DNA from: Quillaja saponaria
Taxonomy: Eukaryota > Streptophyta > Magnoliopsida > Fabales > Quillajaceae
DNA length: 64,000 bases
Direction of reading: 5' to 3'
NCBI GenBank assembly: GCA_029379385.1
Contig: CM055607.1
Location: 30,563,235 to 30,627,234 of the forward strand
Below, in pieces: positions 14,401 to 30,400 of the stretch (position 1 is the stretch's first letter; the number at the start of each line of letters is the position of its first letter). The position numbers and the translations under genes are program-made. A model generated the notes under the pieces. That model saw nothing but the letters and a program-made list of their open reading frames with translations. It did not search any database and was not told where the DNA came from.

Positions 14401-14662
14401 TTCACCTATTAATCAGAAGTCCTTCCAGTCTTTGGAAAGGTACTGTGAAGTGTAAACTATCTAGTTTTGTTAAAGATCCTGTTTCAAACTATTGGATATT
14501 CCGACATGCTGTATTCTCTTCTCTAGGCGAAAAAATTTGTAGTCTTGGTAAACGTGATTTCCTTCTCATTTATGGTCTTCTTCCTCCTTTCCAGAATCCT
14601 TTTTAGCTGCAACCCGTGAACTGCAGCGTATATATGGAAAGGATAAAGGGAAGCAATCATAG
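11420..14662 (+). CDS. TDBD (Tify-domain-binding domain) family protein with internal repeats; frameshifted near its C-terminus
   Basis: Exon 1 contributes only the ATG (11420-11422) before a GTATGT donor. Later exons are 12768-14006, 14085-14153, 14240-14439 and 14595-14662. I chose this start because joining it to 12768 gives M-AFQNQGFWMVKG, the family N-terminus; the ATG at 12792 is internal. The family is plant-specific, probably nuclear, and best known by its TDBD, here about residues 392-480 with the Cys-rich CGCQSC (428-433) and FERHAGCKTKHPNNH. The middle (about 160-310) is built of roughly 14-residue repeats. At 14431-14433 three T's stand where frame continuity needs two. As written, the protein reads LER and stops at 14619, about 511 aa. 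Without the extra T it would run SWK-ESFLAATRELQ to a stop at 14660-14662, about 525 aa. The family is represented by At5g13660/At5g59830 (from memory). Biochemical function is unknown to me. Confidence 0.85.
13266..13716 (+). repeat. In-frame coding tandem repeat, unit about 14 residues
   Basis: Within exon 2 of the TDBD-family gene, about ten degenerate units follow the pattern ISMG-x-SYNKGD-x-N-x. Examples are ISMGNTYESTDKNF, ISMDLSYNKEDHNL, ISIAHSYSKSDDNS and LSIGHSYNKGENTI. The DNA repeats are diverged, so the period is clearer in protein than in nucleotide sequence. Confidence 0.85.
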
Positions 14663-15399
14663 AGGAGCATTCTTCAAGTTGAGGTAGGATCCTCGTTGTT
14701 TCGTGTATAGGAGTAATCTTTTGCTATACCTTGTGCTGACGGATGCTGATACTAACCCGACTACCAAAGGATTTGAATGTTTTCTAATTTGCAATGGAAC
14801 AATGATCTAGATAGAAATAAACCTAGCAATGTAACTGAATATTTCTTGAAGGAAAAATGAAGTTTATAAATTTAGTTTTTGCTATCAGATGTCTCTGGTA
14901 CTTGTTTGTTTTTCGCATTAATCTTGGAGTTTCTTTGTGTAAAATGTGGTCTGCACTGGAGTTAATTGCAGTTCTGGAAAGGTATATAGGATATTGGTGT
15001 ATCTTCTGTCTTGATTTTTCAGGTTAATTTTCTAAGTCCATGATATATAGCTAAGCAGTTTTATTTGTATGAATTCTGCCTGCCTCATGTCAGTGTCGCC
15101 AACTTATTGGATACAGTTAACTTCTTTTGATAGGAAAATGAGCCCAGTGACTTGGTTCTCATTTATCAAATATTTAATAGATAAAATATTACTTGGAATT
15201 AGATACACTTATCAGGAGTATAGGGTTCCATCTTGAGGTTTCTTGTAAATAAAAGAGGCCGCTGGAACATTATCTCTAGGCTGTGAGAAAGTCATGTAGG
15301 CTGTCCATTAGTAGTTTATGTTGAACTCTGCATTGATTAAACTGTGAATATACCCATAGTTGAAGTATTCTGTTGTAGATGGTTACCTTTGTGCCTCTT
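14663..15399. other. Convergent 3' flanks between the TDBD gene and the UMAMIT gene
   Basis: The two genes converge here. The stretch most likely holds both 3' UTRs and polyadenylation regions. I see no additional gene. Confidence 0.55.
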
Positions 15400-17511
15400 T
15401 TAGACACAGCTTTTTTCGGTTTCATAAGAAACCTCTTCTGAAGTAGAAGGATTAAACTGCTGAATACCTAATTTTTTGCATCTTGTCTCAATCTTCGAGG
15501 GGCACAGAGAAGTCACCATTGAGGAAACTTGAATCTGCCCATTTATTGCTTTGCATAACCCATGTGCTTGTTCATCTTGAGTTGTATTTCCTCCTCCAGA
15601 ATTAGTGATAGTGATGATCTCATGATCATTGTTTTCCTTTCTGACATTGTCCACATTAATGATTTTCTTGTCTGGTGATATGCGATCATTGTACGGTAGT
15701 GGAGATGGTGAATTGTAATCTCTACTTTTACCCCAAACCACCAGGTACAGTCCCACAACAATGACAATGGCACCAATTACCCTGCATAACTGGTCAGATT
15801 AGTTTATTTTTCTTTTTGTTCGTTAGGTGTGTGTCCGTGGTGCTGGATAAATACCTTCCAAGGTAAATCTGCTCAGCCAGAATTAAGGAGCCCAGGACAG
15901 CAACAATTACCATGCACAGGGGACTGAATGCAGTCACAAAGACCGGGCCTCTGTCTTGCATGACTACTCCTTGAATGTAATAAGCTAACCCAGAGCAGAC
16001 TATGCCCTGCAGAGATTTATTTTCTGAATTTAAATTGATGGAAAACAGATCAATGTTAAATAGTGGATATAATCGTACAAATCTATTTGGTGGCTTGGAA
16101 CTGGGATTGCTACAAAATAAGGTGATCGTAATTATCTGGAAGTCAAAAATCATGTCAAGGGCATTGTGGCTAGTCAACCCGATTGGCAGTTTTGAGAGAG
16201 ATCTATGACAGTCAATGCAATGCTTATGGACAAACTATGATGCTCGTTTATCTCAGTTTACCATTTGGTTGGATGGGCTTACACTGTAGACAGCAGCTAG
16301 TAGTTTTGTGTCCCAGTTTATAGACCATATTGTAGCATTACCCCGTTCCATTACCAGTGCTACCACAGTTCCTTCAAGCGTGCCCAACAGGCATATCCAT
16401 GCAGTAAGAGAGAGCTCAGCGGGGTATGTTTTTAAGGTAATTGCCTAGAGAAATAGAGATGTCATGTGTAGGAAACAAAAGCGTACCAGTATAGTAATAC
16501 CCTGAAAATTTTGACTAGTCGCAACAATGACTTACTTGTAGATTCATGAAACATGCCCAACTAAAGCAGCCAACTATGATCATTATAGATCCCTTAATTG
16601 GATTTTGAAGGTTTGTACCCCCTTTCTGCCCTTTGAGATTGCCTCTTCCTTCTGCCCGTAACAATTCTATCATGGGACCTTTTAGCAACGTCATGATCAT
16701 AGCTCCTCCAACTGTTGCTAGAGTCCCAACTATCTTTGCTTGACTGTGTATACTTTTAATATTTATCTTCTCAAGCCTAGAAGAAGCAAATAATGAATTA
16801 TAAGATCAGTAGAACCTCGGTGATGGTAAGAATATGCATCAGAAGTTTCTATATTTTTTCTGCTGGCAAATTTAAAAAGGAGTGTGTGATGAAAATATCA
16901 TGCTACCAACCTAAGGATGTAAGCCAGTAGGAAGGTAATGGCAGGAAGGATGTTGGTCATTGCGGCTGCATATGTAGCAGTTGTGTATTTCATTCCCAAA
17001 AAATACAAGTTCTGGTCAATGACTGGCCTGCCCAAGAGAAAGTGATATTATACATATTTCATTGTTTCTGCCTATATTGGATAGAACTAGTTGTTTGGAA
17101 ACATAAGAAAATTACTCTAGCAAGCTGAGCAGTATTATCTTCATGAAGATTGATAACGTCATCTTTGGCCTTACTTTCCTGTTAAACGAATATCGGAAAC
17201 AACCTTATTTTAGTTTCAGTATAGCCAAAGCAGAACTTGACTGCTGCTAAGGTTGGTGGATGTGTGTGATTGGGGTTCAGAATGGGGGAGAGAGAGAGAG
17301 AGGGTGAGAGAGACTTGTCAAGGATAACTGCAAAAGGGGTGATCATGATAAATGCAACAGCATGGCGGTAGACAACGAGTACGTAATTGCTCATCCCTTG
17401 GTTCAGTGCAGCCTTGGATAGAATATCCATGCCGGCAAATCCAAACTGCAAGAAGATGACAGCAATGAATGGCTTCATTCTGTCAAACAGATTTTGTGTC
17501 TGATCCTTCAT
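15400..17511 (-). CDS. WAT1-related / UMAMIT (nodulin MtN21, EamA) transporter, 7 exons, 437 aa
   Basis: Exons in transcript order: 17511-17315, 17178-17116, 17027-16911, 16776-16536, 16444-16283, 16006-15855 and 15781-15400, all in frame to a TAA. The start is the ATG at 17511 (MKDQTQNLFDRMKPF); the frame is open slightly upstream but without an ATG. The product is a ten-helix DMT-superfamily membrane carrier with two EamA halves; relatives export amino acids or move auxin across the plasma membrane or tonoplast. Family hallmarks include GFAGMDILSKAALNQGMS, VVYRHAVA, PVIDQNLYFLGMKYTTAT, FSWACFMNLQ, AELSLTAW, GLAYYIQGVVMQDRGPVFV and the final VIGAIVIVVGLYLVVWGK. The C-terminal tail after WGKSRD is about 105 hydrophilic residues, longer than in most members. 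The first donor (GACAA|GTCTCT) sits in a CT-rich run and is weak. The closest Arabidopsis relatives from memory are At2g37460 and At5g13670. Substrate is not predictable. Confidence 0.93.
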
Positions 17512-17603
17512 CTTGTATGAGCTTAGCAATTTTACCTTTTTGTTGAAATCAATTACGAATAAGGCATTACCTTATGAGGGTATCTAGTGGTAGGAATCTC
17601 CAG

Positions 17604-17611
17604 TTTATATA
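17604..17611 (-). promoter_or_regulatory. TATA box of the UMAMIT gene
   Basis: TATATAAA reads on the minus strand about 95 bases before the ATG at 17511. This would place the transcription start near 17575 with a short leader. No competing TATA motif is closer. Confidence 0.6.
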
Positions 17612-17821
17612 GAAGGTTGTCGCATTAATTGTGGTAGTGCTTTCAAATTAGGAGTATCCACTATCTAACATATTAAACTCTATGATTACAAGCAAGCAAC
17701 TGCTTAAGTCACTCTAATCAAATTTATCATTCTGAAAATTTTAAATGACAGTGTCCTCATTCAATTATTTGCCATCTTTTGCATGTTTGAGGGTCACTCA
17801 TCTGGTGGAGTAGCTTTTGTA

Positions 17822-17858
17822 ACTATTAGGAATATAATAATATTATATTCCTAATAGT
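17822..17858. repeat. Perfect inverted repeat, 17-bp arms with 3-nt spacer
   Basis: The arms are 17822-17838 and 17842-17858, spacer AAT. Each arm contains TTAGGAATATAAT, which also forms the start of the LTR-like sequence at 18184. It could be a transposon-end footprint or a simple hairpin. Confidence 0.9.
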
Positions 17859-18183
17859 AACGTATCTAGTTTTCTTTTAGTTTCTTACCAAAAATAAAGT
17901 ACTTTAGTCTAAGTGATTTATTATCTTGTTCTTGATCTTGAATATTATACATTACAAATTCTCTAGATACACATCTTGTGTGCACTTTACATTCAATAAG
18001 AAAAAGAATTTTAACAATTCTGGGAAGTAACAATTTTCAACTGAGTTGAAACAGAAATTAGGAAGTATGATATAATCAATCATGATCAAGTGGATGAATG
18101 TATGGAATAGCCTCTACTAGACTTAGGGCCATCTTGGCACACTCTTATAGAAACTGATTTTTAAGAACAATTTCAAAAGCATA

Positions 18184-18354
18184 TGTTAGGAATATAATAT
18201 AAATGTATTGTGTAGTCTTGTATTGTTTAGACGTGAAAGTTTATGTTCTATTGTTTATTATAAATAATTCTTATGAGTGTAGGCTTTGATCAATTCAAGC
18301 TATAATTATTTTTATTATTTTTATTTTATTTAACATGGTATCAGGTTTGAGACC
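18184..18354 (+). mobile_element. Short copia-type LTR with primer-binding site (element remnant)
   Basis: The segment 18184-18345 begins TGTTA and ends TAACA, the inverted ends expected of an LTR. It is followed directly by TGGTATCAG (18346-18354), the initiator-methionine tRNA primer-binding site used by Ty1/copia and TRIM elements. The LTR would be about 162 bp. I found no second LTR and no gag or pol downstream, so this is a truncated or decayed insertion. The following 300 bp (CT-rich, non-coding) may be its leader. Confidence 0.65.
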
Positions 18355-18828
18355 CAATCCCAATCTTGGTCTGATTTTCAAAAATCTTAATTCTCCCATT
18401 TCTTTTCTCTAGCCACCACATGAAGAAAAAAAAGGGCTTTGCAACCAGGCATGATTCAGGCATAATTATTTCCTCTTTTCAAGTCTATTTATTTCATCTT
18501 TTTCTCTATCCCTAGTTTTCTATTTCTTCTTAAAGTCTGTTCAACCCTTCTCCTTTTCAAACCTCTTTTGTTTTAGGATTTGATGGCTTAAAAGTAAAAG
18601 CGTGAACTTTCCCATTGTGCCTCTTTCTAGCAGTGGTGCCATCTCCTCTCTTCCGTTGTGCCTCTCTCACCAACAATGCCTTTTTTCTCATTGTATTGCT
18701 TGTTTATGTTCTTCTAAAGAATTGAAATTATAACCCATAAACTTTACTTATAGTAAACGTATTTTAATAGTTATTATATTCTAAAAAACATCTTTTTGTT
18801 CTCTTAATCTAGCTTTTTCTATTCTATA

Positions 18829-18856
18829 TATAAAATAAATAAATAAATAAATAAAA
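18829..18856. repeat. AAAT microsatellite
   Basis: A run of about six to seven AAAT units lies in intergenic DNA downstream of the LTR remnant. Confidence 0.8.
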
Positions 18857-18891
18857 CTTGTTTGGTTTTATGCTTTTCATTTTCTGAAGAT

Positions 18892-18980
18892 CAACTTTAT
18901 AATTATTATGTCTTCTTTTTTCTAGAATAATGAGGATCTAGTTTATAATTATTATGTCTTCTTCTTTTTCTAGAATAATG
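18892..18980. repeat. Two-copy tandem duplication of about 46 bp
   Basis: The unit TTATAATTATTATGTCTTCT followed by a CT-rich run and TCTAGAATAATG occurs twice in tandem. The copies differ by small length changes in the pyrimidine run. Confidence 0.75.
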
Positions 18981-21175
18981 TAACAAATGAAATCCTCCTC
19001 TGCTTAATTTGCTGGTATGAGTTCTGGTATAGCTCTCTTTTCAAATATGATAGATGGTGTTTTGCTATACCAGCCTAAGAGTAGTAGCTGTAGCACCCAA
19101 GGACTATTCTGATGAAAAGAAATCTGAGCCCTTTTCTGCATAATCTGTAATTGAAACTGCAATAAAAGAACACATTGTCTCTGTTTTTCATGATGGAATT
19201 ACAGAAGACAAATCAAGGAGCCACTATAAGCCAAAGTTACTAATCTTTTCCTGGTACAGAATTTGTTCAGGGTAGTTAGTATGTCTTCTCTCGGCCTATT
19301 TCCTGCATAACACATCTGCTGTAATCTTCTTGCTTGTTCAATCATTTTCAAAGAAAAGATTGATCCAAATTTCAATTCCTTGGTTTGTCAATAATGGGGA
19401 ACCAAATATCTGAAAGACCTGGATAAGGCCTTTGAATGATCCTTTTGCATGATTGATCAGAGTCCATTACTGAAAGTATATCGAAAGTTTGCATGCTTGA
19501 GTAGCACAAGGATATTCTTAGTGACCAGTGCTGCTTTAGTTTTTGCTTTGGAAATTACAGGCAGAGTCTTATTATGGTCAAGACTCAGACAATGGCAAAT
19601 GCTTAAAGACGCACTTAATTGTGGATCACTTTTAACAGTTTGTTCCTTTGTGCTTTATGTGTACAAGCACTACTACTACAACAACTATTACTAATCTATT
19701 ACCCCACCTTCAATCTGGATTCCATTTTGTGTGATTTTCAGGAAGTGGGTCTATGGTCCATTATTGATTTGAAAAATATAAACGTTGTGTTTGTCTCTAA
19801 TAATTAAAAGTATGCCCTAATTTTATCACCCAAAAAAAAGTATGCCCTAATTCTAGGGTTGGTTTATCTCTGCTCAAATGCTTGTTGATTGTGGACTCTT
19901 ACCATGAGTGCAGGGCAGGGAATCTCTTTTCCAGCGACCAGGAAAATACTATAAAATTTGATGTGTTGGGTTTCAGGCGTAACAGCTGACGTATGGTCAA
20001 TTAGAGAAAAGATGAAAAAAGAGAAAAAGAAACAGAGAATCTTATTCAAGCAATTTAAAGGTGATGCATATAATATAAGACCGAGTTTGATTTCATACGC
20101 ATAACAAAAATCATAGATTTTCATATTATTTTTCTCATTCCCAAAAGGACTTTATAGTAAAATCAGTGCCAGCCAAGAAAATATTCGTTTTCTCGTGTTA
20201 GTTTTAATAATGGACTACTTGAATCTAATGATTACTAAACATGTTTTATAACCAAGTGTAATCATGTATATTCTGAATGAAATGAATATCATATCAGCTT
20301 ATTTGGAAGAGGGCCTGTATGTTTTTAAAAGAAGTGGCGAATAAAGAGACTTGGCATCCATTATCAAGCCAGATTCTATAAACTTGTTTGAAAATTTATA
20401 TCTAATATTTTATCATTTGCTAAGGTTTATAAGAAAGAAGATGTTGAAGGGGATAAACCTTCCTGCAAATCATTCACCAAGAATTGAGGTTTTAATTTTC
20501 AGTCTTTACGAATACTATCCAAATACTCTAATCATTTGTGATAAAGTTCATTAACTAAATGCGTAAATTTTGATTGTGTAGCACAATCATGAAGTAAGTG
20601 ATCGACTCAGTAATATATACCTTAATGAATATATTTATCATTGATTAGATGCTGCATCCACCCGATGCTTGTGTTGATGGCATTGCTATGTCTTTGAAGA
20701 AAACAATTCCTTGCATAATCCTTGGATTAAAACAGATAAACGTTACACGCAACAAACTACCGTAGCTATTCAACAAAATGGCAATGTCTTTCTTATTGTT
20801 GAAGGGACATAAGGATCAAGACGACGTCAACTTGCTGTGGTAGCAGGTCATACAAACTGATCACTAGCAAGAGATCCAAATAAGGTAGCATCATTGCACT
20901 ACAGGACATCAAGTGGCAAAAGAAGGTCACCAAAAGCAAGCAACATAAACAATTCAAATGAGGGGAGAAACTGCTGTGTCCTGCAAGATTGAAATGAAGG
21001 AATAGTAAACGGATTTCTAGTTAATTTCTGAAATAAGTAGGATCTACCATTCACACCCGATGAGTTGTAGCTGTATAACAATAAGAACAATAAGAGTGCT
21101 AATAACATGGTTGCTAACAAAATTAACTTTCTCCATGAAATTGGCTGCTTTACCAATGTACCACTCCAGATTTAC
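18981..21175. other. Intergenic DNA before the RABE1 3' end
   Basis: No gene could be supported. A frame at 19449-19694 (81 codons) has a hydrophobic middle but no recognisable family. The last few hundred bases before 21176 probably contain the 3' UTR of the minus-strand RABE1 gene. Confidence 0.45.
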
Positions 21176-24373
<3,198 letters not shown>

Positions 24374-24418
24374 CGAAATCGAAAGATTAAATCGCTAGAA
24401 ATTCTTCTCTCTGTGAAG

Positions 24419-24439
24419 AACAACAACAACAACAACAAT
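24419..24439. repeat. CAA/TTG trinucleotide repeat in the RABE1 leader
   Basis: About six CAA units on the plus strand read as TTG on the RABE1 strand. They sit inside the probable 5' UTR intron just before its acceptor at 24411, where they extend the pyrimidine-biased region. Confidence 0.7.
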
Positions 24440-24559
24440 GAGAATTTGGGGGAAATTATTTCATCTTTTTTCCATGAAAATAAACAAAATGAACAGAAAG
24501 AAAATGAAAATTACCAGATCAGGAAGGAAGGAGAAGATTGAGATCTAAGAAAATGGAGA

Positions 24560-27400
24560 GAAAAGAACGAAGGAGGGAAAGTGTAACTGGGACGTCAGCA
24601 CCGGTTCGGCCGTTGAAAATTTTATTAAAATTACCAACAAAAGAAAATGTGATTCAATTATTAAGGTCTGGGAATTGGGTGAGATATCTCAGCCGTTGGA
24701 TTTTATTTTATATGTTTTATGTTCCGTCTAGATTAGCGTCAATCAAGTGCACGACAATAACTGAAGTCACTTTTTTTTTTCTTTTTTTTTTTGGTAAAAC
24801 AGTTTGGATAGTTTTGTTATGGGTTTTGACATTCTCGAAATAATTTTATATTATTTATCAAATATTATTATTGTAAATATAATTTTAAGATAGTTAAAAG
24901 AGCACAGCTATCACATCCTCTTAATAGAGAAATGACAGGCGAAAAAAATAGATAATCATACTCTCCTTATTCTGAATATTCAAGTAATATGCATCACAAC
25001 TTAGAAATATTTATAGTTAAGACTACTAAAATATTATAGAGTTAAAATAAAATTCATTATCGACAATTAAATATAAAGAATTACTGAAAATATTGACAGA
25101 GGTTCTCTGTACGATAGAACATGCCCATCACGTATATATATAATCAACCTGGTTACAAGGTCAATAGTAAATTATAATATCTGAATATACAGGGGAGCTA
25201 CGCTCCTAACAAAAACATGTAATCGCCATGGTAAACTCAGTACATGTATACATATATAAAGATCAATAATACATAACACCTAAGGTGACTGTAAGTATCA
25301 TCTGTTATGCTCCAAAGCATGCGATATCCGAGATATATCTTGCTACTACAAAGTCGGTAGGTAACATTATATATCGATCAACTGCAGTTTCCTAAAAACT
25401 AAAAAAAATAACCACAAATAAAAAAGTGAGTTACAAAGACTCAATGAGTAAATCATGTACATTTTGGGTACCAGCATCATACAACACATATATCATAATT
25501 TACAACTAATATTCAAATCTATTGATGCACTGTACGTGATTATTCAATCACAGTTCACTAGTTCACAGTCCCAAAATAGCAACTAAATCATACAAGTCAA
25601 TCAACAATTAAATAATCAACTAAACAAGTAAAGAGCCAATGAGTAACTCAGCCCCGCACAACAATATCTCTTCAACCGGACATTTACGCGCCTACACAAC
25701 AAGTGATTTTTCATATACAAATCAATCTCACCGGGGCTGAGCGCTTTAATAATTTTCAAAACAATTGTCAGAATCAGGATGACTCATATAAATTTTCATG
25801 TTCAAATAGCCTAGGTGCACTAGGATTTTAATTTAAAAAATGAAAACAATTTTTCAGAAAATTTTCACGTGTTAGCCCTTATCAACCACAGTCAACATCA
25901 ATCACATATTATCCAATTAAATCACTGAAATCACTCATTAAATTCAAGTATACACGTAATGCACACAATAATCTGATAATCATAATTCACTCACAAGTTC
26001 AAGGTCGTGATTCGTCAATTCGTTTAGTCTGCGTAGGTAGTCAGGGTATTTTCGATACGATCCGAAGCCTGAAAATCACCAATTCATATATTCTTTATAA
26101 TTCTATTTCATGATAAATTCTAAAATTTTAAATTCACTATATCTACCTATGTGTGTATAAATCAATTTCTATACACTTAGTTATATTTAAATTCTTTAAG
26201 AAATTTGTTTAACACTAAACAATTCCTTCTACTTGTATATAACTGTCCATAAACAAAATATAGCCTTATAACTACTTATATTGTTTATGTTCTACACTTA
26301 AATTAGATTTAATTCAGTTACTTGAAATTATTCGATAGTTAGAATTATTCATTTAACATTTATTTGAAAAATAATCAGATATCTTGAAACAATGTTAGTT
26401 ATTCTAATTTATTCAAGACATCAAATATTATAATTTACAGTACTCATCTAACTTTTATATTCCCTAATTCAATGTATAGCTAACAAAATTATATAAATTT
26501 AACATTTGTAATATCTTTCCTTTCTATTTCCTACTTTATTTAGGATTCACTTACTAACTTACATACCGACTCATTGTTATTCTGTTACTTACATAATATC
26601 ATCTAATCATCTATTATCATCTTCCTAATTATCACAACTAATGCTAGAAAACTTAACTACCATAATCACATATCAACTAAGTAAAAAAAACGATTAATTA
26701 GTGACTGAAAAGCAAGGATTTCTTTGCTGCCTTACTCCTATTATTTTCATTACTACCACATCTCACCATCATACCACCATCACTTATTCACTTCCACAAT
26801 TACACAACAAATTTTACATAGCCACTACTCCTACCGTTACTGCCGTTTACGGCTGCTTCACTCCACACCCCTGCTACCAACGTCCCCAAAATCCAAGGCT
26901 GTTGCAAGCGCTACTGGTGGCCGTGAGATGGAGCTGCTCTGACCAACCAGGTACAGTTGCTTCGGCCTGCCTATTTGATGCAAAGCCACGTCTAGACCCT
27001 GCTCAAGGAGCTGCACCCTTGGACCATCAACATCGTTCCAGCCACACCCAAATTGATGGAAGCAAGAAGACCTAATTCACTTCACCTCACCAAATCCCAC
27101 ACCCGAGTAGGAACAAGAAACTTTCCGTCTATTTGTCGCAGCCAACACCAAGAGATACACGGCCAAAACAGAGGAGGAGGTGCGGCCAACTTATCAGCTA
27201 TCTTGTCTGGACGTGAAAGGAAGGAAAATTTTGAGTAAAGCAAGACTTTAGCATGACAAAGGTGGAAAATTTTCAAGAGGTATTTTGCTGAATTTTCATG
27301 ACTTCACAGAGCTTCATTGGGGCTGAAAGCAAGAGAATAACCAAGCTGCAGAGTCGGTGGAGGAAGAATGAAAGAGAAAGTCGGTTGTACAAGGGTAGAA
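24560..27400. repeat. Gene-poor DNA, partly repeat-like
   Basis: The section 25100-27400 has a patchwork composition (AT-rich runs with moderately G+C-rich islands) unlike the surrounding DNA and resembles the non-coding part of a retroelement, but I found no paired LTRs, primer-binding site or polymerase motif. A stem of 10 bp pairs 25047-like sequence CTCAGCCCCG at 25647-25656 with CGGGGCTGAG at 25732-25741. The frame at 26701-27075 (124 codons) has no recognisable domain and biased Thr/His/Pro composition. Confidence 0.35.
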
Positions 27401-30400
27401 TAGGTATATATATATATATAAAATAAAATAACTATTTTAATATGATTAGTGGTTGGTGTCTCTAATACATGTTATATATTATCCTATTTAATTATATGTA
27501 CTAATCATTAATTTGAAAGATAATGTATATACATATATATATATATATATATAATCGTTTCATTAAAAATTCAATTCCTATATAGGAAATTGAAGCCAAG
27601 TAAATTTATACAATAGCTTCAAATTACCTTTTAATTGCATAATAGATTATAAGGGTTATCACAATAGCATCTCTTAGAATATCACAGTATTATCCAAAAC
27701 AAGCTTAAGCAAGTCATTCCACAAATATATTAACATATATTTTATTAATAAAATAGAAGAAAAAAAATATTTGACACATGTAAAATTAGAACTAGGCTTA
27801 AATATTAAATAAAATAAATCTTTAATTTTTATAATATGAATGATAGGAAAATACAATTTTTATGAATTTAAAAGATAAGTTTAAGAACTTGAAAAGAAAA
27901 TAGACTATTGATTTATAAATCTACTCATGAACATTATTATTATTTTTCTTTTGGTTTTTGAATACAAATATCAAATGACACAAGATGAAAATACTTTATT
28001 AACTTTTATACTTTAATTAACAATTATTTTTAATTTATGTTATCTTTTCTTATTTCTACTTAATTAGCATGAAAATTTTAAATAATAATTACAATAGATC
28101 AAAGTAGTAAAAAAAAATTGTTTCAATTTATAATCCTTATTGGTAATGAAAAGTGTGACTTATTTGGTTATAAAGTTATGACGAGATATACTGAATTATT
28201 TTACTTATGTGAATTACTTCTATCTCATTTTACTAGAATAAATATATTAAAATTGGAAAAAAAATTAAGGCTAACATAATTATGTATTACTATTAAGAAA
28301 AAAGTAACCACAAAGAGAAAGTTCAACTTTAATTTATTTAATATTCAAACTAATTATTAGACTTATATAAATCAATTGTCTAATGACTCTAATCCTTAAT
28401 GAAATTTATTTTGCAAATTCATAAAAATTATATATTTTTTTCCTTAAAAACTATAGAAAAATCTAACAATTTTATTTAATGTTCAAACTTATTTATACTT
28501 ATATATGTGTCAAATATTTTATTTTTATTTTGATAATAGCAATATGTTAAATTTAAAAAAAAAAAAAATGAGATTAGTATAATGTATTAATATTAAGAAG
28601 AAACTGAAAAACTAGAGAAGATATAGAGAAAAAAAGAAGTATTTAGGACTTATTAGGAAAGATAAAATGAAAACAAAAAAGAAAAGAGTTTTAACTTTTA
28701 AAATAAAATATGACTTTTTAGTTATTTTTTTTTTTTCAAAACTATCCTATAACATCATTAACTCTCCACTTTCCATTTATCCTAGGAGAGAGTAGTATAG
28801 TTTTAATAAATATTCTCAAGAGAGGGGAGTACAATTTATTCTAATTTTAAATTAAAACTTGTTCTTGCATTATATTAAACTCATAATATTTATTCTTTAT
28901 TAAAGAAACAACTTTTGAGTTTTGACAGATAATTTGGGTGACACAATAATGAGTAAAAAATATAGTCTTTAATTTTAAATATATACATTAGTTGGTTCAA
29001 ATAGAAAAATTATGTAATATCGTTCCAAAAATGTGTGACCATATTTCTAAGAAAAAAAAAACTACCTAATTCCCAACAAACCGCTTGTACTAAACCAAAA
29101 AAAATTATATTAAATCTATCTAGCTTCATTCCCTCCTTGATTTTTGTCAAAGGAATCTCTCTTTAACTATCTTCAACTCCTCCTGAACTTTTTTTTTTAT
29201 ATATTAAGAATTTGTTTATAATTTTAAGTTTTATTAGTAAACCAAATATATATATATATATAATATAAAGGTGAGATTTATTTTTTTTAATTATATAAAA
29301 AAGTTTCTAAACGAGGTGCCCAAACTAATATTATAGGAATGAATAGAAATCCTGAGTAGTGGATACCGACTACATTATGAGGAACAAGAATCTCTAATTT
29401 GTATACGTAAATAATTCGACAAGCAACTGTTATTTTACAAAATTCACACGGCATGTAAGACTTTTGTGTATGATTAGATTCAGCCAGAATCAATTTATAC
29501 AACTTTTGATTAATAATTAAAATAAAAAATATTTAAATATGTCCATTTGCAATTTACACTAATTATTTATTATTAATTTTTTTATACTTTTTGAATAAGA
29601 AATTAATTTTGTTCGAAATTTATGACTGCCTCTTTTTACAAATATTTTTTTATAAATAAAATTTTTAACAGAAACCTATAAATCGGTACACACCATTTTA
29701 ACTAATATGATTAATAAAAATTGTCTCCTGAATATTATAATATTGATATACCAAATCAAGCTAGCTGTCACAAAACTTAAATTGATTGATTAGAACATTA
29801 ATTAGTTAGTTTATGGGTACCTAAGGCGCTTTCAAGGCCTGCCATGCATATATATATATATATATGCATCAGTCACTTTCAACAAGTCATTGAAATTGCT
29901 AAATCAAAACTATGCGTGTTGGAAATAAATGCCAATTAACAAAAGAAGACAACTAAGCTTTATATAGCGATTAACAACCTTCCAATTGCTTGGAAAAAAC
30001 CAAAGCCCCTTTGCTGATAATGTCAAAACTCATGAGTCCACCCACCCAAAGAATGATGATTCAATTGAATTGTATCATCAATTAAGTCTTCATCATTCTA
30101 TAAATCTCACCTTCTCTAACTGATTAATCATTCCTTAATGATAATTATATATTTGCAAAAAAAATAAAAATCATCATATATTTTTATATATTTTTTCGAT
30201 ACATTAAAAAATTAGGGTTCGATTTCCACAACCTGAAAGAGATTAAAGGACTTAAAACTAATATCATACTAAATGAACTAAACTCTGACTAATTTTATAC
30301 ATTTTTAAAGTATTATTAAATTCAAAATCTCTTTTAACAAAAAAAAAAGAATGCTTTATAAATTTGATATGGTAGGATGGTATGAGTGCAAACTTATAAA

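Noticed and set aside
19449..19694. 81-codon frame with a hydrophobic stretch
   Set aside because: No family resemblance, a Tyr/Asn run from ACTACTACA repeats at the end, and no promoter or polyadenylation context.
26701..27075. 124-codon frame in repeat-like DNA
   Set aside because: Starts at a non-ATG codon, has biased Thr/His/Pro content, and lies in a region that looks like retroelement non-coding sequence.
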